Below are positions 25,152 through 32,974 of a DNA stretch of 64,000 nt, piece after piece (position 1 is the first letter of the stretch; every line of letters starts with the position of its first letter). The position numbers and the translations under genes were made by a program. The notes beneath the pieces were generated by a model that did not search any database, was not told the DNA's origin, and saw nothing but the letters and a program-made list of their open reading frames with translations. The stretch spans positions 2,480,001 to 2,544,000 of the forward strand of contig NZ_CP081862.1 in NCBI RefSeq assembly GCF_019797765.1. The letters are read 5' to 3'. Origin of the DNA: Cellulomonas sp. C5510 (GTDB taxonomy: Bacteria; Actinomycetota; Actinomycetes; Actinomycetales; Cellulomonadaceae).

Positions 25152-28100
25152 GTGACGCCACCCCCGCCGCCGGACGCCCCCACCGGCACCGACGTGCTCG
25201 ACCGGTTCTCGGCGCCGACCCGGGACTGGTTCCGCGGGGCGTTCGCCGGCCCGACCGCCGCGCAGGCCGGCGCGTGGGACGCGGTGTCGACGGGACGGCA
25301 CGCGCTGGTCGTCGCGCCGACCGGCTCGGGCAAGACGCTCGCGGCGTTCCTCTGGGCCCTCGACCGGATCGTCGCGGAGCCCTCCGGCGGACCCGACGGC
25401 GCGCCGGACCCGGACGCGGACCCGCTGCAGCGCTGCCGCGTGCTCTACGTCTCGCCGCTGAAGGCGCTCGCGACCGACGTGGAACGCAACCTGCGGTCGC
25501 CGCTCGTCGGCGTCCGGCAGGCCGCGACGCGGCGCGGCGTGACGCTCCCGGAGGTGCGCGTCGGCGTGCGCACCGGGGACACCCCGCCGAGCGAGCGCCG
25601 GGCGTTCGCGACCAAGCCGCCCGACATCCTCATCACCACGCCCGAGTCGCTGTTCCTCGTGCTCACGTCCGGCGCGCGCGCCGGGCTCGCGGGCGTGCGG
25701 ACCGTCATCCTCGACGAGATCCACGCCGTCGCCGGGACCAAGCGGGGTGCGCACCTCGCGGTGTCGCTGGAGCGGCTGGACGCGCTGCTCGACCGACCCG
25801 GCGGGCCGGGTCCGGCCCAGCGCGTCGGGCTGTCCGCGACGGTGACGCCGGTCGACCGCGTCGCGGCGTTCCTGTCGGGCGGGCGGCCCCCGGCCGAGGG
25901 CGGCCGCGAGGTCGTGGTCGTGCAGCCGCCGTCGAGCAAGGAGATCCGGGTCGACGTCGTCGTGCCGGTGCCCGACCTCACGGACCTGGCCGCGCCGCTG
26001 CCCGGCGACGGGTCCGGCGGGCGCCCCGGCGCACCCGCGCCGGGGGACGGCGTGGCCCCCCTGGCCCCGGGCGAGCGCGACCTCACGGGGCAGGCGGCGG
26101 CCGAGGGCGGCACCCGCCCGTCCATCTGGCCGCACGTGGAGGAGCGGGTCGTCGACCTGGTCGCCGAGCACCGGTCGACCCTGGTGTTCACCAACTCCCG
26201 CCGCGGCGCCGAGCGGCTCACCGCCCGCATGAACGAGGTGTGGGCGGAGCGGCAGGGCGAGGACGTGCCGGACCCCGGCACGCTCTGGGCCGCGCAGGTC
26301 ACGGCGCAGTCCGGCACGGCCGTCGGCGTCGACGTGCGGGACGCCACGACGATCCTCGCCCGCGCGCACCACGGCTCGATGAGCCGCGCCGAGCGCACCC
26401 GCACCGAGTCCGAGCTCAAAGCCGGGCGGCTGCCCGCGGTCGTCGCGACGTCGTCGTTGGAGCTCGGCATCGACATGGGCGCGGTGGACCTCGTCGTCCA
26501 GGTCGGCGCCCCGCCGTCCGCCGCGAGCGGGCTGCAGCGCATCGGCCGGGCGGGCCACCAGGTCGGCGCCGTGTCGCACGGCGTGGTCTTCCCGACGTTC
26601 CGCGGGGACCTCGTGCCCGCGGCGGTGACGGCGCTGCGGATGCGGGCCGGTCAGATCGAGCCCGTCGCGGTGCCCGCGAACCCCCTCGACGTGCTCGCGC
26701 AGCAGGTCGTGGCGATGGTCGCCACCGAGGACTGGACCGTCCACGAGCTCGCCGCGGTCGTGCGGCGGGCGGCCCCGTTCGCGACGCTGGGTGACGCCAC
26801 GCTGCGCGCGGTGCTCGACATGCTCGCGGGCCGGTACCCCAGCGAGGAGTTCGCCGAGCTGCGTCCCCGCATCCTGTGGGACCGGGCCACGGACGTGCTC
26901 AGCGCGCGGCCGGGCGCGCTGCGACTCGCCGTCACCAGCGGCGGCACGATCCCGGACCGCGGGCTGTACGGCGTGTTCCTCGCGTCGGGCTCGGAGACCG
27001 CCGACGTCCCGGTCGACCCGGAGCGCTCGGGCGGACGGACCCGCGGCGGCAAGCGGGTCGGCGAGCTCGACGAGGAGATGGTCTACGAGTCGCGCGTCGG
27101 CGACACGTTCACGCTGGGGTCGAGCACCTGGCGCATCGAGGACATCACGCCCGACCGCGTGCTGGTCACGCCGGCGCCGGGCGTGCCCGGCCGGCTGCCG
27201 TTCTGGAAGGGCGACTCGCAGGGGCGCCCCGCGTCGCTCGGCCGGGCGATGGGGGCGTGGGCGCGCGAGGTCGCCGACCTGCCCGACGCCGACGCCCGAG
27301 CGCGGGTGCGGGAGGCCGGTCTCGACGACTGGGCGGCGGACAACCTGCTGGGCTACCTGCGGGAGCAGCGCGCCGCGACGGGTGCGCTGCCCAGCGACGT
27401 CACCGTCGTCGTCGAGCGGTTCCGGGACGAGCTCGGGGACTGGCGCGTCGTCGTCCACTCCCCCTACGGCGCCCGGGTGCACGCGCCGTGGGCGCTGGTG
27501 CTGGGGGCCCGGCTGCGGGAGCGGTTCGGCGTGGACGCCGCCGCGATGCACGCCGACGACGGCATCGTGCTGCGCCTGCCCGACGTGCTCGCCGCCGCAT
27601 CCGACCCCGTCGGCGACCTGCTGGGCTGGTCCGCGCCCGACGCGTGGTCGACGGACGGTGCCGCGGCGAGCGCGCCCGGCGGCCTCGCGGACCCGGTGCC
27701 CGTCGACGCCGGAGACCTGCTCATCGAGCCCGACGAGGTCGCCGACGCCGTCCGCACCGAGCTCGGGGGCTCCGCGATGTTCGGCGCCCGGTTCCGGGAG
27801 GCAGCGGCGCGCGCACTGCTGCTCCCGCGCCGCCGGCCCGACCGGCGCCAGCCGCTGTGGCAGCAGCGGCAGCGGTCCGCCCAGCTCCTGGGCGTCGCGT
27901 CGCGGTACCCCGACTTCCCGATCCTCCTGGAGGCCGTGCGCGAGTGCCTGCAGGACGACTTCGACATCGACGCGCTCGTCGAGCTGATGCGGGACGTCTC
28001 CGCCGGGCGCGTGCGGGTCGTCGAGGTGACGACCGCCCGGCCGTCGCCGTTCGCCCAGTCGCTGCTGTTCGGGTACACGGCGCAGTTCCTGTACGACGGC

Positions 28101-30233
28101 GACGCCCCGCTGGCCGAGCGTCGGGCGGCCGCACTCACCCTCGACCCCACGCTGCTGGAGGAGCTGCTCGGCGGGGGCGGCGGCTCGCAGGTGGCGGACC
28201 TCCTCGACCCCGACGCGGTGCTGCGCACCGAGGCGGAGCTCACCGGCACCGACCCGGACCGCCAGGCGCGCACCGCCGAGCAGGTGGCGGACGTGCTGCG
28301 CCGGCACGGCCCGCTGCCGCTGGACGGTGTCGAGGCCCGCACCCGGGAGGACGTCCGCGGCGACGTGGCGGGCTGGCTCGCGGACCTCGAGCGCGCGCGG
28401 CGGCTCATCCGGGTGAGGATCTCGGGCGTGAGCGGCGCCGGCGCGGAGCAGTGGGCCGCGGTGGAGGACGCGGGCCGGCTGCGCGACGCCCTCGGGGTCG
28501 CTCTGCCGGTCGGCGTCCCGGAGGTCTTCACGGAGGTGCTGCCCGACCCGCTCGGCGACCTGCTGCGCCGGCACGCCCGCACGCACGGGCCGTTCACCGC
28601 GGCGCACGCGGCAGCGCGGTTCGGTCTCGGCACGGCGGTCGTGCAGTCCGCACTGCGGCCCCTGGAACGCGCCGGCGTGGTGGTCCAGGGCCGGCTGCGA
28701 CCGGACGCCCTCGGCGGCGTCGGGGACGAGTACTGCGACGCCGACGTCCTGCGCACGCTGCGACGCCGGTCGCTGGCGGCACTGCGCTCGGAGGTCGAGC
28801 CGGTGCCCCAGGTGGCACTCGGCCGGTTCCTGCCCGTGTGGCAGCACGCGACCGCCCGGGCCGACCGCCCGGCGCCCGGCGCCCTGCGCGGGGCCGACGG
28901 ACTCGCGCGGGCCGTGGAGCAGCTCGCGGGCGCGGTCGTCCCCGCGTCGGCGCTCGAGTCGCTGGTGCTGCCCGCCCGCGTGGCGGACTACTCGCCGGCG
29001 CTCCTGGACGAGCTGACCGCCGCCGGCGAGGTGCTGTGGGCGGGTCACGGGACGCTCCCCGGCCGGGACGGCCTGGTCAGCCTGCACCTCGCGGGCACGG
29101 CCGACCTGACGCTGCCGCCGCTCGCCGCCCCGGACGACGACCCCGCCGCCGCCCACCTGGCCACCCCGCTGCACCGGGCCCTCGTGGCTGCGCTGCAGGG
29201 CGGTGGCGCGTACTTCGCCGGGGCGCTCGCCTCCCGGGTGGCCGGCGACCTCGAGGAGCCGGCGAGCCAGTCCGCCGTCGTCGACGCCCTGTGGGACCTC
29301 GTCTGGGCGGGGCTGGTCACCAACGACGGCCTGGCCCCGCTGCGGGCCCGGCTCGCCGGCGGACGGACGGCGCACCGCGCCCCCGCCGGGCCGGGGGCGT
29401 CCCCGCGGGCCCGCGCCCTGACCATGGGCCGCTACGGCGGGCGACCGGGCCTGCGCGGTTCCGGCCTCGGGCTGCGCAGCCCGGGTCTCGCCGGCGTGCC
29501 CGCGCCGGGCGTCCCCGCGGCGGGCGAGGGTGGTGGACGCTGGTCGATGCTGCCCCCGCGGGAGACCGACCCGACACGGCGCGCGCACGCGCTGGCGGCG
29601 CAGCTGCTCGACCGCCACGGCGTGCTGACCCGCGCCGTCGCGCCCGCTGAGGGCATCTCCGGGCAGTTCGCCGCCGTCTACCGGGTGCTGGCCGCGCTGG
29701 AGCAGGCGGGACAGGTGCGGCGCGGCTACTTCGTGGAGCACCTGGGCGGCTCCCAGTTCGCGCTGCCCGGCGCCGTGGACCAGCTCCGCGCCGACGCCCG
29801 CACGCTGGAGCGGCTGGCCGAGCAGTCCGCGCCGCCCGACGCCGACCGCGCCGTCGCGCTGCTCGCCGCGACCGACCCCGCGAACCCGTACGGTGCCGCG
29901 CTCGCCTGGCCAGCGCGCGCGGACGCGTCGACCGGTCACCGGCCGGGGCGCAAGGCGGGCAGCGTCGTCGTGCTGGTGGACGGGGAGCTCGCGCTGTACC
30001 TCGAGCGCGGCGGCCGCACCGTGCTGACCTTCACCGAGGACGACGACGTGCTGCGCCTCGCGACCGCACGCCTCGCCGACGCCGTGCGGGAGGGCCGGCT
30101 CGGTCGCGTCACGCTCGTGCGCGCGGACGGCGAGGAGCTGCTCGGTGCCTCGGGGACACCGCTCGGGCGGGCGCTCGCCGCGGCCGGGTTCGGGGCCACG
30201 CCCCGGGGGCTGCGGCTGCGCGGTGCGCGGTGA
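25152..30233 (+). CDS. lhr: Large superfamily 2 helicase Lhr
   Basis: A 1693-residue helicase from a GTG at 25152. Motif I APTGSGKT is at residues 55-62, VSPLKAL (Ia) follows, DEIH (II) is at 188-191, SATVTP (III), VFTNSRRGAERLT (IV), ATSSLELGIDMG (V) and QRIGRAGHQ (VI). A winged-helix and Lhr-core region follows, then the ~800-residue C-terminal domain of full-length Lhr, with repeated winged-helix-like segments. Mycobacterial Lhr is a 3'-5' single-strand DNA translocase induced by mitomycin C. The Nei-type glycosylase gene starts 66 bp downstream, pointing to a joint role in base or interstrand damage repair. Confidence 0.94.
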   Translation: MTPPPPPDAPTGTDVLDRFSAPTRDWFRGAFAGPTAAQAGAWDAVSTGRHALVVAPTGSGKTLAAFLWALDRIVAEPSGGPDGAPDPDADPLQRCRVLYVSPLKALATDVERNLRSPLVGVRQAATRRGVTLPEVRVGVRTGDTPPSERRAFATKPPDILITTPESLFLVLTSGARAGLAGVRTVILDEIHAVAGTKRGAHLAVSLERLDALLDRPGGPGPAQRVGLSATVTPVDRVAAFLSGGRPPAEGGREVVVVQPPSSKEIRVDVVVPVPDLTDLAAPLPGDGSGGRPGAPAPGDGVAPLAPGERDLTGQAAAEGGTRPSIWPHVEERVVDLVAEHRSTLVFTNSRRGAERLTARMNEVWAERQGEDVPDPGTLWAAQVTAQSGTAVGVDVRDATTILARAHHGSMSRAERTRTESELKAGRLPAVVATSSLELGIDMGAVDLVVQVGAPPSAASGLQRIGRAGHQVGAVSHGVVFPTFRGDLVPAAVTALRMRAGQIEPVAVPANPLDVLAQQVVAMVATEDWTVHELAAVVRRAAPFATLGDATLRAVLDMLAGRYPSEEFAELRPRILWDRATDVLSARPGALRLAVTSGGTIPDRGLYGVFLASGSETADVPVDPERSGGRTRGGKRVGELDEEMVYESRVGDTFTLGSSTWRIEDITPDRVLVTPAPGVPGRLPFWKGDSQGRPASLGRAMGAWAREVADLPDADARARVREAGLDDWAADNLLGYLREQRAATGALPSDVTVVVERFRDELGDWRVVVHSPYGARVHAPWALVLGARLRERFGVDAAAMHADDGIVLRLPDVLAAASDPVGDLLGWSAPDAWSTDGAAASAPGGLADPVPVDAGDLLIEPDEVADAVRTELGGSAMFGARFREAAARALLLPRRRPDRRQPLWQQRQRSAQLLGVASRYPDFPILLEAVRECLQDDFDIDALVELMRDVSAGRVRVVEVTTARPSPFAQSLLFGYTAQFLYDGDAPLAERRAAALTLDPTLLEELLGGGGGSQVADLLDPDAVLRTEAELTGTDPDRQARTAEQVADVLRRHGPLPLDGVEARTREDVRGDVAGWLADLERARRLIRVRISGVSGAGAEQWAAVEDAGRLRDALGVALPVGVPEVFTEVLPDPLGDLLRRHARTHGPFTAAHAAARFGLGTAVVQSALRPLERAGVVVQGRLRPDALGGVGDEYCDADVLRTLRRRSLAALRSEVEPVPQVALGRFLPVWQHATARADRPAPGALRGADGLARAVEQLAGAVVPASALESLVLPARVADYSPALLDELTAAGEVLWAGHGTLPGRDGLVSLHLAGTADLTLPPLAAPDDDPAAAHLATPLHRALVAALQGGGAYFAGALASRVAGDLEEPASQSAVVDALWDLVWAGLVTNDGLAPLRARLAGGRTAHRAPAGPGASPRARALTMGRYGGRPGLRGSGLGLRSPGLAGVPAPGVPAAGEGGGRWSMLPPRETDPTRRAHALAAQLLDRHGVLTRAVAPAEGISGQFAAVYRVLAALEQAGQVRRGYFVEHLGGSQFALPGAVDQLRADARTLERLAEQSAPPDADRAVALLAATDPANPYGAALAWPARADASTGHRPGRKAGSVVVLVDGELALYLERGGRTVLTFTEDDDVLRLATARLADAVREGRLGRVTLVRADGEELLGASGTPLGRALAAAGFGATPRGLRLRGAR

Positions 30234-30299
30234 CCGCCGACCCGCCGCCCGCAGCGGGCGCTCCCGACCGCGGGCACAGGGGACGCAGGGGGCACCGCC

Positions 30300-31109
30300 G
30301 TGCCTGAGGGCGACATCCTGCGCCGCACCGCCCGGAGGCTCGACGAGGCGCTCGCCGGCCGCGAGCTCGTGCGCGCCGACCTCCGCTGGCCGACCGCCGC
30401 CACGGTGGACCTGGTGGGGCGCACCGTGCTCGGCACCGCGTCGTACGGCAAGCACCTCCTGACGCGGTTCGACGACGGCCGCACCCTGCACACGCACCTG
30501 CGGATGGACGGGTCGTGGCGGGTGGCCCGCACCGGCACGCCCGGCGCTCGCGCGGCCGGCCCGGCCGTCCGGGCGGTGCTCGGCGCCGCGACGTGGACGG
30601 CGGTCGGCGAGCTGATCGGGATGCTCGACGTCGTGCCGACGCGCGACGAGCACACCCTCATCGGTCACCTGGGACCCGACCTGCTGGCCGACGACTTCGA
30701 GACGACGGGCCTGCCCGAGGCGCTGCGGCGCTGGGAGGCCCGCGGCGCGACACCGGTGTGCGAGGTGCTGCTCGACCAGACCGTCGTCGCCGGCATCGGG
30801 ACGATCTACATGGCCGACTCGCTGTTCCTCGAGCGCATCTGGCCGTGGACCCCCGCCGACGAGGTGGCGGACCCCGGCCGGCTGCTGCGCGTCGCCCGGG
30901 CGATCATGCTCCGCTCCGTCGGCACCCCGCTCCCCAGCACGACGGGCGAGACGTACCGGGGCCGCACGACGTGGGTCCACGGGCGCCTGCGCGAGCCGTG
31001 CCGCCGCTGCGGCGCACCGGTGCGGCGGGGGCTCGCGGGGGCCCCGCCGCGGGAGCGTCCGGCGTACTTCTGCGGGGTGTGCCAGCGCCCCGCGACGGCC
31101 CACCACTGA
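30300..31109 (+). CDS. nei: Fpg/Nei-family DNA glycosylase (Nei2-like endonuclease VIII)
   Basis: A 269-residue enzyme from a GTG at 30300. Initiation puts Pro2-Glu3 at the N-terminus (MPEGDILRR), as needed for the Schiff-base mechanism. The H2TH segment is LDQTVVAGIGTIYMADSLF and the C-terminal zinc finger is CRRCGAPV...CGVCQ. It would excise oxidised pyrimidines and cut the abasic site. It is probably co-transcribed with lhr. A strong bidirectional hairpin follows at 31125-31173. Confidence 0.93.
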   Translation: MPEGDILRRTARRLDEALAGRELVRADLRWPTAATVDLVGRTVLGTASYGKHLLTRFDDGRTLHTHLRMDGSWRVARTGTPGARAAGPAVRAVLGAATWTAVGELIGMLDVVPTRDEHTLIGHLGPDLLADDFETTGLPEALRRWEARGATPVCEVLLDQTVVAGIGTIYMADSLFLERIWPWTPADEVADPGRLLRVARAIMLRSVGTPLPSTTGETYRGRTTWVHGRLREPCRRCGAPVRRGLAGAPPRERPAYFCGVCQRPATAHH

Positions 31110-31124
31110 CCGCCCCGGACGCGA

Positions 31125-31173
31125 CGACGCCCGGCCGTCCCGCCGAGCGAAGGGCGGGAGCGACCGGGCGTCG
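31125..31173. terminator. Bidirectional terminator between nei and clgR
   Basis: An approximately 20-bp stem: left arm 31125-31144, right arm 31153-31173, with one mismatch and one bulge, around a GAGCGAAG loop. It lies between convergent genes. Confidence 0.75.
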
Positions 31174-31203
31174 CGTGTGCGTGGGGGCATCGTCCCCGCG
31201 GGT

Positions 31204-31542
31204 TCAGCCGACCGGTGCGAGCTCCGGACGGTGGCGGGTCCAGGAGCTGTCCTGGCCGCCGAGAGCCGACGCGAGGTCGACGGGGACCGTGTCGGGGATC
31301 AGCAGACCCTCGGCGACGGCGATGCGGTCGCTCACCTCGCGCAGCACGAGCGACAGGGGTACGTCGAGCGCCTCGCAGATGCTGGCCAGCAGCTCCGACG
31401 ACGCCTCCTTCTGACCCCGCTCGACCTCGCTGAGGTAGCCCAGCGAGACACGGGCGGCGGAGGACACCTCGCGCAGGGTCCGACCCTGCCGCTGGCGGGC
31501 ATCCCGCAGCACGTCACCGATCTCTCGGCGCAACACGACCAT
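31204..31542 (-). CDS. clgR: ClgR-type HTH transcriptional regulator
   Basis: A 112-residue XRE-fold regulator. The helix-turn-helix is [20 protein letters not shown], followed by the ClgR-typical [20 protein letters not shown]. ClgR activates clp protease, clpC and related stress genes in corynebacteria and mycobacteria and is itself removed by ClpP. The ATG at 31542 is chosen because AGGAGG lies 7 nt upstream; an ATG at 31560 would add MRGGRR. It follows ftsK-pgsA-cinA as in mycobacteria (Rv2748c-Rv2745c). The C-terminal tail ends in PVG rather than the usual Ala-Ala degron. Confidence 0.9.
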   Translation of the reverse strand: MVVLRREIGDVLRDARQRQGRTLREVSSAARVSLGYLSEVERGQKEASSELLASICEALDVPLSLVLREVSDRIAVAEGLLIPDTVPVDLASALGGQDSSWTRHRPELAPVG

Positions 31543-31712
31543 CCGGCGTCCTCCTCTCATGTCCCGATCCTGCTCCTGCCGCACCGCCGGGGCGCCCGCG
31601 GGCGCGGTCCTGACGAGTGCGACACCCTTATGGCCCCGCGTGGGGAGGCTCCCACCGTACATGTCGCCGCCGCGTCGGGCAGCGCCGGGACGGGCGGACG
31701 GCCTGGTGTTCA

Positions 31713-32264
31713 TCACGTGTGGTCCAACGCGGGCGCCGGGCCCCGTGTTCCCGGACCACCGCCCCCGGGCGCCTCCCGCACGGCCCGCAGCGCCTCCGCG
31801 AGGACGGCGTCGCAGGTCGCAGCCCGGATCGCCTCGCGGTCGCCCGCCAGCGCCAGCGTGCGCACCACCGAGCCCGTCGGCGTCGACACCGCGACGTGGA
31901 CGGTCCCGGGTGAAAACCCGTCCTGCGGGTCCGGACCGGCGACACCTGTGGTCGCGAGCCCGACGTCGGCGCCGAGCAGCGGACGCACCCGTTCCGCCAT
32001 CTGCCGGGCGACCTCGGGGTGCACCGCGCCGCGCGCGGCGAGCAGCTCCCGGTCGACGCCCAGCACCGAGCCCTTCACGTCCGTGGTGTACGCCACGACC
32101 CCGCCGCGCAGCGACCGGGACGCCCCTGGGACCTCGACCAGCTCGGCGGCGACCAGCCCACCCGTCAGCGACTCGGCGACCGCGACGGTCCAGCCGCGTT
32201 CCCGCAGCGCCGCGAGCAGCGCGGCCGCGCGCCCGGCGTCACCGTGCCCGGACGGCAGGCTCAT
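31713..32264 (-). CDS. pncC: CinA-family nicotinamide-nucleotide amidohydrolase
   Basis: A 183-residue single-domain CinA C-terminal protein (PF02464). [20 protein letters not shown] carries the catalytic Ser in ESLTGG, and [10 protein letters not shown] and GTVHVAV are conserved. It deamidates nicotinamide mononucleotide to nicotinate mononucleotide in the pyridine-nucleotide salvage cycle. The N-terminal CinA/MoeA-like domain is absent, as is normal for the short form. The start overlaps the pgsA stop by 4 nt (ATGA). Confidence 0.93.
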   Translation of the reverse strand: MSLPSGHGDAGRAAALLAALRERGWTVAVAESLTGGLVAAELVEVPGASRSLRGGVVAYTTDVKGSVLGVDRELLAARGAVHPEVARQMAERVRPLLGADVGLATTGVAGPDPQDGFSPGTVHVAVSTPTGSVVRTLALAGDREAIRAATCDAVLAEALRAVREAPGGGGPGTRGPAPALDHT

Positions 32265-32917
32265 CGCGGCGACGCCACCGCCCCGCCGTCACCGCGGGGC
32301 GACGTCGTCCCGGTCTCGGCCGCCCGGAGCGTGGCGTCCGGATCCCCGCCCGCGGCGTGCTCCCGGCGCACCCGAACCGCGGTGCGCACGTAGTCGGCAC
32401 CGGTCACGAGCGTGACCACGACGGCCGCTCCCATGAGCACAGCGGCCACGACGTCCACCCACGCCGGCAGCGAGCCGAGGGGCAGCAGGTACAGACCGAC
32501 CGCCAGCGACTGCAGCACCGTCTTGATCTTCCCGCCTCGCGACGCCGGCAGCACGAGGTAGCGCAGCAGGAAGAACCGCATCGCCGTGATGCCCAGCTCG
32601 CGCGCGAGGATCGCCGCGGTCACCCACCACGACAGCTCCCCCAACCAGGACAGCGCCACGAGGGCGGTCCCGATGAGCGCCTTGTCGGCGATCGGGTCGA
32701 GCAGCTTGCCGAGGTCGGTCACCAGCCCGAACCGTCGCGCCAGGTACCCGTCCACCCGGTCGGTCGCCGCCGCGAGGGCGAACAGCGCCGTCGCGACGAG
32801 GCGCCAGGCGACGTCCTCGCCGCCGTCCACGAGCAGCGCCCACGCCACGAACGGCACCACGACGATGCGCAGCACCGTCAGGACGTTGGCGACGTTCCAC
32901 GGCGAAGGGCGGCTCAC
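32261..32917 (-). CDS. pgsA: CDP-diacylglycerol-glycerol-3-phosphate phosphatidyltransferase
   Basis: A 218-residue integral membrane enzyme from a GTG at 32917. The CDP-alcohol phosphotransferase motif is complete: the D..DG..AR part is TDRVDGYLARR and the distal G...D...D part is LGKLLDPIADKA. About six transmembrane helices are seen, and the C-terminal ~40 residues are hydrophilic. It makes phosphatidylglycerophosphate, the first step to phosphatidylglycerol and cardiolipin. Its promoter appears leaderless (TAGGCT, 6 nt before the start), so pgsA and pncC may be transcribed apart from ftsK. Confidence 0.93.
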   Translation of the reverse strand: MSRPSPWNVANVLTVLRIVVVPFVAWALLVDGGEDVAWRLVATALFALAAATDRVDGYLARRFGLVTDLGKLLDPIADKALIGTALVALSWLGELSWWVTAAILARELGITAMRFFLLRYLVLPASRGGKIKTVLQSLAVGLYLLPLGSLPAWVDVVAAVLMGAAVVVTLVTGADYVRTAVRVRREHAAGGDPDATLRAAETGTTSPRGDGGAVASPR

Positions 32918-32923
32918 CCCGAC

Positions 32924-32929
32924 AGCCTA
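32924..32929 (-). promoter_or_regulatory. -10 element, leaderless promoter of pgsA
   Basis: TAGGCT on the minus strand with 6 nt to the GTG at 32917. Confidence 0.5.
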
Positions 32930-32974
32930 CGGGCAGCTGTCCCCTGCCTCCGAGCGCAGCGCCGCGCGAGCAGG

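Noticed and set aside
24012..31190. A very long open frame on the minus strand opposite lhr and nei
   Set aside because: It is antisense to clear Lhr and Nei proteins, is Arg/Gly/His-rich with no domain, and reflects the scarcity of stop codons in GC-rich DNA.
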